Below, in pieces: positions 1-8,342 of a DNA stretch of 64,000 bases. Position 1 is the first letter of the stretch. Every line of letters starts with the position of its first letter. The stretch comes from Planctomycetaceae bacterium (GTDB lineage: Bacteria; Planctomycetota; Planctomycetia; Pirellulales; Pirellulaceae): assembly GCA_020638975.1 (NCBI GenBank), contig JACKHN010000026.1, positions 29,861-93,860 of the forward strand, read 5' to 3'. A program made the translations under genes and the position numbers. The notes beneath the pieces are model-generated. The model made no database searches, was not told the DNA's origin, and saw only the letters and a list, made by a program, of their open reading frames with translations.

Positions 1-173
1 TGGTTGAATCCAGTCAGCGGAGTGGTGGAGCGAACCGGTCATGTTCAACATAACGGCGGCCAACTTGATCTCCATTCACCACGATTCTCGAACGACATTG
101 CGATCCAAGTAGGGCGACAACCGTGATGGAGCTCCGTGTTTGACTCGATGCTGAGTCGCGTCGTTACGTCCGT

Positions 174-1622
174 CTATTTGTCCGCTTTGCTTTTCTTTTT
201 CGGAGCAGTGATCAGGATCTCGCTGTTGCCTTGTGGGACTGTCCGCGCTGATGAGAAAAGCTGTCGCATCTCACGACTAACGACAGGGTGAGCGGTGGAC
301 ACGTCATGTTCTTCGGCGATGTCCGAGGAAAGGTCGAAGAGTTCAAACTTCGTACGTGCGGGATCGCCGACGTATTGGAGGTGAGCTTTCCAGTTGCCTT
401 TACGGATCGCTTGCCAGCCCGATTTGCCGGAGGTTTCCCAGTACAGATAGTCGTGCTGTCTCTGTTGGCCGCGCCCCAACAGTGTCGGCAGAAAGCTGAT
501 GCCATCGATCCCGGCGGGCACGTCAACGCCGGCCAACTCGGCCGCGGTCGGCCACACATCCCAATGAGCCGACAGATGATTTGTTTCCGAATGCTTCGCG
601 ATTTTTCCCGGCCAGCGAGCGATCATCGGGCAGCGGATTCCGCCGTCGTACAGCTCGAACTTGATGCCTCGATAAGGCCCGTTGCCATCGAAGAACTTGG
701 GATCGGCTCCACCGGCGGAAGTCGGGCCGTTGTCGCTGCTGAAGACAACCAGCGTATTCTCCGCTAGGCCGAGTTCATCGACCAGGTCGACGATCTGTCC
801 CACGCTGCGGTCGAGTCGCGAGACCATGCCTGCAAAGGCGGCATGCGGTGTCTGCTGGTGGGTGTAGTGCTGGCCGCCCGGAGTGCCATAAGGCTCGGTC
901 TCTTCGATCTTGCCGATCCACGGTTTCAAGTCGTCCTCCGGCACATCCAGATCGACGTGTACCAGCGTGAAAGGAACGTACAGGAAGAAAGGCGCGTCTC
1001 GGTGGTCACGAATGAACTGCAACGCTTCGCGAGTGAACTCGTCGTGGCTGTAGTGCGTGCGTTTTACCGGGTTGTCCGGATAAGGGATCTTCTGGTCATT
1101 GCGCCACAAGAAGGGCGGATAATGGTGGTGAGCGTTGGATTGATTCAGGTAGCCGAAGAACAGGTCGAACCCTTGTTGCCAGGGAACACCGGTAGTGCCC
1201 GCTTCGCCGACACCCCACTTGCCGATCGCGCCGGTCTGATAGCCGGCGGATTTCAGCATCTCGGCGATCGTCAGGTCTTCTGGCAACAGTGGTCCATGGC
1301 CGTTCTTGCGAACGCGCGTGTGCCCCGTGTGCTGGCCGGTCATCAGGCAACTTCGCGTCGGAGCGCACATCGCGGCACCCGAGTAGTGCTCGGTGAAACG
1401 CATGCCTTCTGCAGCCAACTGGTCGATCCGCGGCGTCTTCAACAGCTGTTGGCCGTAGCAGCCGACATCACCAATCCCGAGGTCGTCGGCTAGGATGTAA
1501 ACGATGTTGGGTCGCTGCGGAACCTTTGCGAAGGACACTGATTGACCGGAGCCCAATAAGCACACAAACAAGGCGAAAGCCGCTGCGCGAAAGGCAGTCA
1601 CGCGACATGGACGTTGGGCCAT
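174..1622 (-). CDS. Secreted type I sulfatase (arylsulfatase-like)
   Basis: A 482-residue sulfatase that should hydrolyse sulfate esters on an extracellular or periplasmic polysaccharide or small aryl substrate. Residues 1-32 form a signal peptide (basic start, then a run rich in A, F and L, ending near VSFA). The catalytic domain opens with PNIVYILADDLG, whose acidic pair binds the metal. The formylglycine motif CAPTR follows, where Cys is the residue converted to formylglycine; this is the CxPxR form with Thr in place of the usual Ser. Further sulfatase signatures are GKWGVG and SSDNGP. Length is normal for the family. The start is the ATG just before the signal peptide, with a GGA-containing stretch about 10 bases upstream. 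It lies on the same strand as, and 72 bp from, the broken sulfatase at 1695-3246, so the two may once have been co-transcribed. The exact substrate cannot be read from the sequence. Confidence 0.93.
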   Translation of the reverse strand: MAQRPCRVTAFRAAAFALFVCLLGSGQSVSFAKVPQRPNIVYILADDLGIGDVGCYGQQLLKTPRIDQLAAEGMRFTEHYSGAAMCAPTRSCLMTGQHTGHTRVRKNGHGPLLPEDLTIAEMLKSAGYQTGAIGKWGVGEAGTTGVPWQQGFDLFFGYLNQSNAHHHYPPFLWRNDQKIPYPDNPVKRTHYSHDEFTREALQFIRDHRDAPFFLYVPFTLVHVDLDVPEDDLKPWIGKIEETEPYGTPGGQHYTHQQTPHAAFAGMVSRLDRSVGQIVDLVDELGLAENTLVVFSSDNGPTSAGGADPKFFDGNGPYRGIKFELYDGGIRCPMIARWPGKIAKHSETNHLSAHWDVWPTAAELAGVDVPAGIDGISFLPTLLGRGQQRQHDYLYWETSGKSGWQAIRKGNWKAHLQYVGDPARTKFELFDLSSDIAEEHDVSTAHPVVSREMRQLFSSARTVPQGNSEILITAPKKKSKADK

Positions 1623-1694
1623 CAGATGATTCCGTTTGTCGTTAGTTTTTAACAGCGCGCTTTTGAACAGCGTACTGAAGTACAGCGATGGGCA

Positions 1695-3246
1695 TCATTC
1701 ACTTGCCAACGCGTTCGCGACGGGAGGCAGCGAATCGACCATCTTTGCTCCGGTTCGTTTCAGTTCCGCGATCGCGGCGGCGCGCAGCTTCTTCACCGTC
1801 GCGGAATGTTGCGGATCGAAGGCGAGGTTCGTCAGTTCCTCGGGGTCGGCCAGCAGGTCGTAAAGTTCTTCCGGTTCGTTTGCTTCCAACGTGCGAATGT
1901 ACTTGTACCGGCCTTCGGCGATCATGACGTACCAGGGAACGCCGCTCTTGTGCCGGTTGCCGGGCGGCGCGGGGACGGTGTCGCAGTTGGCGCCGAACTG
2001 GTCCGCCGTGAAGGTCGTCATGGTCGTGGGCCCATTGGGCGTCAGGGTCCTTGAGCAGCGGCGTGAGGTCATGTCCGTGCATGGCCCACGGCAGTTCCAG
2101 ACCGGCGAAGCGAAAAAACGTGGGCGGTAAATCCGTGCCGCCCACCGGCGTGCGACAGACCTTGCCTTCGGGCAGCGTGCCGGGCATCGAGATGATCAGT
2201 GGCGAGCGGATGTTGGCGTCGTACGGCGCAAGCAAGCAGCGCGGAAACCGTGGTGTCCCCAAGCGTAGCCTTGATCGGTACCGTCAGCACGACGAGGGTG
2301 TTTTCAAGCTGGCCGGACTGCTCCAGCGCCGCCAACACCTGGCCGATTCCTTCATCCAGCGCCCGCACCGCTTGATGGTATTGCCGCGACCATTGGGAGA
2401 GGTTGCGGCCTCGATCGCGCTCGAAGTCGTCGCCCACCTCGCTGCCGATCGCCTTGTCGCTGAGCACCGGCTCGCCATCCGGCCCCTTCTCCCACGCGGC
2501 GATCTTTTGCATGTAGCCGGGTTTGCCGAGCCGAGGTGGATAGATGTCGGTAAGCGTGGCGACGGTTGCTCCCGCGTAGTCCTGCAAGTGCCGCTCGGTA
2601 CCGGCAGGTAGGGAGCGTGCACGCCGCCATAGCACAGCCACAGATACCACGGCTTGTCCGGATCGCGATGCTGGCCCTGAATATAGTCGACGGCCCAGCG
2701 CGTGTAGTTGTCCGTTGAATAACCGGGTACGACTTTCGGCTCGCCGCCGTTGATCTCCAGGAGCTGGTCGTAGTAGTAGTTCGGCGCGTTGGCGGGATAC
2801 TTTGGCCGGTTCCATACGATCTGATAATCCCAGTCGCGACCGAAGCCCGAGTCGCGGCCCGAGTGCCATTTGCCGATGTGTGCGGTGTGGTAGCCATGTT
2901 GCCGGAAGACAGCCGGCCAGAAGGGACATGGGCGGGATCATACTCGCTGCCCGGGTACTCGCCTTCCATTCGCATGGTTTGCGCCGTGCTGATGGTGGCC
3001 CGTGAGCATTGCCACGCGCGACGGCATGCACCACGTGCCGATATAAGCATGTGTGAACCGCACGCCCCGCGCCGCGAGCCGATCGATATGCGGCGTCCGC
3101 GCCCACGATTCGGCGTGATCGTAGCAGGACACGGTACGATAGGAGTGATCGTCGGTATAAATGAACAGAACGTTCGGACTCTTCGCCGCCAGCGACCCGC
3201 CGCTTAGCAGCGCAAGCGCCGTGACGACTTGCAATAGAATTCTCAT
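1695..3246 (-). pseudogene. Second secreted sulfatase, broken by about six frameshifts
   Basis: A sulfatase of about 515 residues can be reconstructed only by moving between reading frames. It starts at 3246 with a signal peptide (MRILLQVVTALALLSGGSLA), then NVLFIYTDDHS and the formylglycine motif CMPSR. Frame changes are needed near 3000 (after HQHGA), near 2920 (before FWPAVFRQHGYHTAHIGKW), near 2590 (before the ATLTDIYPPRLGKPGY stretch), near 2280 (to reach TDQGYAWGHHGF), near 2250 (before LAPYDANIRSPLIISMPG) and near 2040 (before the C-terminal GRYKYIRTLEANEPEELYDL part). All catalytic motifs survive in the separate frames and the protein sequence between the shifts looks well kept. That means either very recent decay or base-calling and assembly indels in this stretch. 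As read it cannot make a full sulfatase. Confidence 0.85.
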
Positions 3247-3801
3247 GGTGGACGCGTCCCTATTTACTTGATCACTTCATCACTCGATCACTGGTCTTGG
3301 TCGAAGCTGACAATGCGGTCCCGGCATGATCGCCGCAATCACAACGCGGCACGCCACCGGATCGCGAGCCCATGATACCACCGTCCGACTGGCCCTGGTA
3401 TCGATTCAAGAACAGTTTGGACAGTTTGCGTTACAAAGTGGCGCTGTCCAACGAGGCTGAGCATGCAATGGTGTCGAATAACACCACGTCGATGAATCCG
3501 GTGCGCAGGAACCCGTCATGAGCCAGACGTCCACGTCCACGGTGTCTCGGATCGAGCGTGCTCCTGGCCCGCCGAACCGCGCGCTCAGGACATATCCTTC
3601 TCGGCAGCCTATCGCGCGTTCAACGTGGTTCGGTGTGTCGGTCCCAGGTAGTTTGGGAACAGCCCATTGCGAACTCACGGACACGCCCAGGTGAGCGCAC
3701 AGGAATGCAGCCGTTGCGCGGACCGGATATGATCATCAATTGTGCGCGACACCGGTAAATCTGGTAAATGGGGGACACCCATTTGTGAATTAAGAATTTC
3801 G
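3247..3801. other. Gene-free stretch left of the IS66-type element
   Basis: No convincing gene. Short open frames exist on both strands (for example 3406-3684 minus and 3558-3758 plus) but they resemble no family I know and have no ribosome binding site. The stretch probably holds the promoter of the broken sulfatase near 3250-3320 and degraded flanking DNA next to the insertion element, including the small palindrome at 3766-3784. Confidence 0.5.
3766..3784. repeat. Short perfect palindrome beside the insertion element
   Basis: AAATGGG, a 5-base loop (GGACA), then CCCATTT: a perfect 7-bp stem. It ends 17 bases before the left inverted repeat of the IS66-type element. It may be a remnant of a terminal hairpin of another element or chance structure. 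Confidence 0.35.
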
Positions 3802-3826
3802 GTAACACTTCAGCCGAGTGAAGTTG
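3802..3826 (+). repeat. Left terminal inverted repeat of the IS66-type element
   Basis: Begins GTAACACTTCAG. It matches the reverse complement of 5294-5318 at about 19 of 25 positions, including the first seven bases. Confidence 0.75.
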
Positions 3827-3878
3827 ATCTAGGTGAAAATGGTGAATGAAGTTATGACCATAGCATCTGTGATGTGGC

Positions 3879-5310
3879 ATGGGTGCGATGGGAACAACGA
3901 CACACGAGGTTTTGATTGGCTCGCAGTTGACTCGCGAGCACGCCGAGGCGATTTTCTCCCAGGGCAAGGAGGCCGTTGTCTTTGCGCTGTTGGAACTGGC
4001 CAAGCAACTTGCCGAGGCGCAAGCCAAAGGCAATCCTTTGACGACTCCCAGTACGCCTTCGGGCATGGTACCGGTGTACGAAAAGCCGACGGTCAAGGGA
4101 CGCAGCAAAAAGCGTCCGGGGCGAAGCAGGGTCATCTTGGCTCGCGGCGAGAAAAGCCACAGCGCATCGATTGGCAGGCGGATCATCGAGCGGACAACTG
4201 TCCCCAATGCGGCGGTCGCTTGAAACGCTGTGCGGAAACCCGTCTTCGCTACACGGAAGACATCCCCGACCTGCAACCGGAAGTCACCGAGCATACGATT
4301 CATCGCGACTGGTGTCCGCGCTGCAAGAAGAAGGTCGAGCCTCCGGTCGTCGACGCCTTGCCAGGTTGCCAACTGGGAAACCGAGTGCTGGTGCTGTCGG
4401 CTTGGCTGCACTACGCACTGGGCAACACGCTCTCGCAGATTGTGGAAGTCTTCAACTTTCACCTGCAAATGAAGATCAGCGAAGGTGGGCTGATCGATAT
4501 GTGGGGGCCGGTTGCAAGCGATTCTGTTCGCCTGGTACGAAGAAATTCAAAGCCAAGCCCTGCATTCGGCTGTCTTGCACGCCGACGAAACCGGTTGGCG
4601 AGTCAACGGAAAGACGTACTGGTTGTGGTGTTTCTGCACGGGCGATTTGACGTATTACATGATCGATCGGTCGCGTGGCTCGCCGGCGCTGACGAAGTTT
4701 TTTATCGAAGAGTTTTCCGGTACGTTGGTGAGCGATTTTGGGGCGCTTACAATGTGGTTGCTTGCGCGCTGCGACAAACGTGTCTGGTGCATCTGCTGCG
4801 CGAACTGGAGCACACCGAGAAATACAAATCGCCTGGACAGAACTGGCCGGCGTTCGCCAAAAAACTGCGGCGTCTTCTGGGCGATGCCATTCGGCTGTGG
4901 CGTCAGAAAGGGAATTGCCGGAAGAAACGTACGCCTCGCGACGGGAGCGAGTGACTGCACGCTTGCAGTCGCTGATCGACACCGAGTGGGACAACTCGCA
5001 TGCCAAGCGGCTGATCAAACGCCTGCGACGACATCAAAGCGACTTGTTCACATTTCTCGATCAAGACAATGTTCCCTTCGAGAACAATCACGCCGAACGA
5101 TGCGTTCGTCCGGCGGTCATCATTCGCAAGAACAGCTACGGCAACCGCAGCCAGCGCGGAGCCGACTGCCAAGCGGTGCTGATGAGCGTCTTCCGCACTC
5201 TCAAACAACGTGGCCACGACCCCATCCGCACCATCATCACCGCACTTGAACAATACTTACTAACTGCACAGCTACCACCCTTACCAACCAAAACCACTTC
5301 AGACCACTGA
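3879..5310 (+). pseudogene. IS66-family transposase (TnpC-like), frameshifted
   Basis: The protein must be read across at least four frame changes. The N-terminal part starts at ATG 3879, with a helical region LTREHAEAIFSQGKEAVVFALLEL. The zinc-finger part with CPQCGG and CPRCKKK follows in another frame from about 4170. The DDE catalytic core is split: HADETGWRVNG (first Asp) is read in a frame near 4580, LVSDFG (second Asp) near 4730, a stretch with HLLRELEHTEKY near 4790-4900, and ENNHAERCVRP (Glu) near 5080. It ends at TGA 5308-5310, 8 bases inside the right inverted repeat. All three acidic residues survive in the separate frames, but the gene as read is inactive. As with the neighbouring broken sulfatase, sequencing indels are an alternative explanation. 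Confidence 0.87.
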
Positions 5311-5318
5311 TGTGTTAC
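5294..5318 (-). repeat. Right terminal inverted repeat of the IS66-type element
   Basis: Its reverse complement begins GTAACACATCAG. It pairs with the left repeat at 3802-3826. The transposase stop codon lies just inside it. Confidence 0.75.
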
Positions 5319-5417
5319 GAAAAACTGAAAAGCCCTGCGATTGAACTGACATTGGGTCGGCCTACAATGCGTTCTCAAGGCATTCGATGTGACTGTATTG
5401 AAGAGAAAGTCAGCAAT

Positions 5418-6407
5418 ATGAGTAAGATTCGTTGGGGCGTGATCAGCACGGCGAAGATCGGTACCGAGAAAGTATTGCCTGCCATGCAGAAGGCCGAGTA
5501 CTGTGAAGTCGCGGCGATCGCGTCGCGAAATATTGAGTCGGCCCAGGCGACGGCAAAGCAAATGGGGATTGCCAAGGCGTACGGTTCCTACGAAGAGCTG
5601 CTCGCCGATCCCGATATCGACGCCATCTACAACCCACTGCCGAATCACCTGCATGTGTCCTGGTCTATCAAAGCTTTGGAAGCCGGCAAGCATGTGCTGT
5701 GCGAAAAGCCCATTGGATTATCTGCCGAAGAAGGGCAGCAACTTGTCGATGCCGGCAAGCGTCATCCGAAGCTCAAACTGATGGAGGCGTTCATGTATCG
5801 CCACCATCCTCAGTGGCAGCGCGCTCGGCAGATCGTCCGCGAAGGAGGCATTGGTCGACTTTGTTCAATTCAGACGGCATTCTCGTACTTTAACAACGAT
5901 GCGGACAACATTCGCAACAGGGTCGATATCGGCGGCGGTGGGTTGATGGATATTGGTTGCTATCCAATCTCGCTGTCCCGCTTCATCTTCGAAGCGGAAC
6001 CAACACGGACCTTTGGCATCACGGAGTGTGATCCGAACTTTCAGACCGACCGACTGACTTCGGCGATACTCGACTTCGGATTAGGAACTTCGACCTTCAC
6101 TTGTTCGACGCAGATGGTGCCCTATCAACGCGTGAACATCTTTGGCGTAACGGGTCGCATTGAAATCGAGATCCCGTTCAACGCTCCGCCTGATCGCCCC
6201 TGTAAGCTCTGGCATCAACGCGGCACTGCGATCGAGGAGATCACGTTTGAAACGTGCAATCAGTACGGCATTCAAGGCGATTTGTTTTCACAGGCAATCC
6301 TGAACGATACGCCAGTCCCAACTCCAATCGAAGACGCCGTGAGCAACATGCGAGTGATCGAGGCGATCTTCCGAAGTGCTGAATCGGGTGGTTGGGCAAC
6401 GGTGTAA
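5418..6407 (+). CDS. Gfo/Idh/MocA-family NAD(P)-dependent oxidoreductase
   Basis: A 329-residue dehydrogenase of the Gfo/Idh/MocA family, which oxidises or reduces sugars and related cyclic polyols in the cytoplasm. The Rossmann part opens with IRWGVISTAKIG and ends with the family signature CEKPIG (catalytic Lys region) near residue 97. The C-terminal sheet domain contains GGGGLMDIGCYP, the usual substrate-site motif. The sequence resembles the xylose dehydrogenase / trans-dihydrodiol dehydrogenase branch, but the substrate is unknown. An in-frame ATG at 5310 would add 36 residues that overlap the insertion element, so I take ATG 5418, directly before the Rossmann strand. No strong Shine-Dalgarno is visible. 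The nearby sulfatases suggest use of sugars released from sulfated glycans. Confidence 0.9.
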   Translation: MSKIRWGVISTAKIGTEKVLPAMQKAEYCEVAAIASRNIESAQATAKQMGIAKAYGSYEELLADPDIDAIYNPLPNHLHVSWSIKALEAGKHVLCEKPIGLSAEEGQQLVDAGKRHPKLKLMEAFMYRHHPQWQRARQIVREGGIGRLCSIQTAFSYFNNDADNIRNRVDIGGGGLMDIGCYPISLSRFIFEAEPTRTFGITECDPNFQTDRLTSAILDFGLGTSTFTCSTQMVPYQRVNIFGVTGRIEIEIPFNAPPDRPCKLWHQRGTAIEEITFETCNQYGIQGDLFSQAILNDTPVPTPIEDAVSNMRVIEAIFRSAESGGWATV

Positions 6408-6515
6408 GTTCCGAACAGCGATCGTGATGAAGTGAATGAGCTCCAGAATCATGCAATTTGTTGCAGATTATTGAACGGGCAGACGCATTGAAACATTCCG
6501 CAATGGCTGCGACTT

Positions 6516-8003
6516 CTATTGTTGCTTGCCCGTCAAACGTGCAAGCATGTTGCGGAGTGAAACCATCTGTTTGGTGTGTTTGTCGATACTCGCTAGATTC
6601 GTCCACTCGTTCGGATCGGATTGGTGATCGTACAGTTCCTCGGAACCATCGGCGTAGCGAATATATCGCCAACGCCCGGTTCTCAGCGACGTGTTGCCTT
6701 GATCGAACATCGTCAGGACATGCTCACTGTTCGCAGCTTCCGGTTCTCGCAGTAACGGCACAAGTGAATGGCCATCTAGAACATCGGGCGACGCAATTTC
6801 GCACATTTCAATGAGAGTGGGATAGAGATCGATCAGTCCGACCGGCTGATCACAGCTAATGTTTTTAACGAACTGCTCCGCCCGATTCTTAGGCGGCACA
6901 ACAATCAACGGCACTCGAGTCGATCGCTCCCAGCCAGTCCATTTTCCCCAATGCTCTTTCTCGCCGAGATGCCAGCCGTGATCGGACCAAAGAACCACGA
7001 CCGTGTTTTCGGAAGCAGCGGAATTATCGAACGCATCCAGTAGCCGACCGATCTCGTGATCAACATAAGTGACACAGGCGAGATAGGCTTCGACGGCGGC
7101 CCGCCATTGATTGTGTTCGACAACCGTTGCGTGACTGCCAGCAGTAACCGGCTCGATTGCCCATCTCTTTCCAGAATCGCTCAGGTCATTGAGATCGTTG
7201 CTTTTTACCTGCGGCAACACTCCAGGAGCGGACTTGAATCGCTCAAAGAACCGCGCCGGTGCCCACAACGGAATATGAGGGCGGTAGTAGCCGACACCAA
7301 GGAACAAGGGTTTGTTGCTGCCTCGCTCGAGCTGTTCGATTGCCCAATCGGTGATCTGCGTATCTCCGAAGTCGGAGTCCGGAACATCGAATGGACCCCA
7401 GTCAAAGGATTCACCCGACGCCTTGTTCGGGGCGCGATCGGAAGGCATCCGGTTCAGCGGGAGAACGACCGTCTTGCCTTGGCCGTCTTTCGTGACATGC
7501 CTTGGATTGTGCGAGCCTTTTGTCGGCAGCTCCTTTTTGGTGTACTCAGCAGCTTCCTTGGACAGCGGACTCCATCGCTGGTCGACAGCAAAATACTCAT
7601 CGAATATTGCCTTACCGCCATTGTGCAGCAGCTTTCCGGTGCCCAGAGTTCGATAGCCACTTCGCGCGAACGCTTGCGAAAGCAACAACGCATCAGGCGC
7701 CAGCTTGCCAATGCCGGCATTTTCGTTGGACCAAACTCCCGTCACATTCGGCATCCGACCGCTGAAGACCGCCGCTCGTGACGGGTTGCATGCAGGAGCC
7801 GCACAATGAGCATTGGTGAACAACACCCCACGCGACGCCAGCCGATCGATGTTGGGTGTCAGCGCCTGCGGGTGGCCGTTCATGCAGCCAACCCAATCGT
7901 TCAAATCATCAACCGCGATGAAGAGAACATGCGGCTTCGTCTCCGCGATCCCTTGGGACGAAACTAGCAGGGCGGTGAAGAGGAACCATCTGAGCTTCTT
8001 CAT
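6516..8003 (-). CDS. Secreted sulfatase, iduronate-2-sulfatase-like
   Basis: A 495-residue sulfatase with a signal peptide at MKKLRWFLFTALLVSSQGIA. The metal-binding strand is HVLFIAVDDLNDWVGC and the formylglycine motif is CNPSR (the classical C-x-P-S-R). Later signatures are GTGKLLHNG, WSDHGWHLGEKEHWGK and the C-terminal GRWRYIRYADGSEELYD. The VDDLNDW and HPQALTPNIDRLA combination is typical of the iduronate-2-sulfatase-like branch abundant in planctomycetes. An ATG at 8129 would add 42 residues before the signal peptide and is unlikely; ATG 8003 is chosen. It is transcribed away from the DUF1598 gene, across a 339-bp region with a palindrome at 8123-8142. The natural substrate is not determinable here. 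Confidence 0.93.
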   Translation of the reverse strand: MKKLRWFLFTALLVSSQGIAETKPHVLFIAVDDLNDWVGCMNGHPQALTPNIDRLASRGVLFTNAHCAAPACNPSRAAVFSGRMPNVTGVWSNENAGIGKLAPDALLLSQAFARSGYRTLGTGKLLHNGGKAIFDEYFAVDQRWSPLSKEAAEYTKKELPTKGSHNPRHVTKDGQGKTVVLPLNRMPSDRAPNKASGESFDWGPFDVPDSDFGDTQITDWAIEQLERGSNKPLFLGVGYYRPHIPLWAPARFFERFKSAPGVLPQVKSNDLNDLSDSGKRWAIEPVTAGSHATVVEHNQWRAAVEAYLACVTYVDHEIGRLLDAFDNSAASENTVVVLWSDHGWHLGEKEHWGKWTGWERSTRVPLIVVPPKNRAEQFVKNISCDQPVGLIDLYPTLIEMCEIASPDVLDGHSLVPLLREPEAANSEHVLTMFDQGNTSLRTGRWRYIRYADGSEELYDHQSDPNEWTNLASIDKHTKQMVSLRNMLARLTGKQQ

Positions 8004-8122
8004 GGTGAGTCTCATGTCAGTCGTGTTGGAAAATTCGACGGGACAACGGTCCCATCTTAACCCACGAGTTGCCTGCCCTACGGTTGTCGAGCATTTGATT
8101 GGTGCCGAATTGGCGCGGATTT

Positions 8123-8142
8123 TCAACATTTCGAGATGTTGA
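8123..8142. promoter_or_regulatory. Palindrome, candidate operator
   Basis: TCAACAT at the left and ATGTTGA at the right of a 20-base dyad in which 9 of 10 base pairs match. It lies 31 bp upstream of the TTGACA box at 8173 and 120 bp upstream of the leftward sulfatase start, a suitable place for a regulator acting on both genes. No regulator gene is seen nearby. Confidence 0.4.
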
Positions 8143-8172
8143 TACCGAGAAGTGTCGAATTAAGCAACTTTT

Positions 8173-8201
8173 TTGACATATGGGCGGTTCAAGGTTATCT
8201 T
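8173..8201 (+). promoter_or_regulatory. sigma70-type promoter of the DUF1598 gene
   Basis: TTGACA at 8173-8178, a 17-base spacer, and TATCTT at 8196-8201. The -35 box is perfect and the -10 box matches 4 of 6. It gives a leader of about 135 bases before ATG 8343. Confidence 0.6.
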
Positions 8202-8342
8202 AGACAGATTGCCTTAGTATCTGTGCGCAAAGACTTTAGCGTTACATAAGCCCGGCCATGTCTCGCGCTCCCAAATGGATGGATCGACGCGAGGCGGATT
8301 TGTGACGCGGGGGCTGTAAATACATTGACCAGGAGTTCCAAC

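Larger units (their letters stand above)
3802..5318 (+). mobile_element. IS66-type insertion element, inactive
   Basis: A 1,517-bp element bounded by imperfect inverted repeats (about 19 of 25 bases match, both starting GTAACAC at their outer ends). It contains one IS66-type transposase reading frame that is now frameshifted. The size and single gene fit the short IS66 relatives that lack tnpA and tnpB (the ISBst12-like group). The 8 bases outside each end (GAATTTCG on the left, GAAAAACT on the right) do not match, so no target duplication remains. The right end lies 99 bp upstream of the oxidoreductase start codon at 5418. Confidence 0.8.
8004..8342. other. Divergent control region, sulfatase / DUF1598 gene
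   Basis: No gene. The region holds a 20-bp near-perfect palindrome (8123-8142) and a good sigma70-type promoter for the rightward gene (8173-8201). No clear promoter for the leftward sulfatase was identified. Confidence 0.6.

Noticed and set aside
288..1493. Plus-strand open frames opposite the first sulfatase
   Set aside because: They are antisense shadows of a gene with clear family motifs; the translated sequences are arginine-rich and low in similarity to anything known.
3406..3684. 92-residue open frame on the minus strand
   Set aside because: No recognisable family, no ribosome binding site, and it lies in degraded sequence next to a pseudogene and an insertion element.
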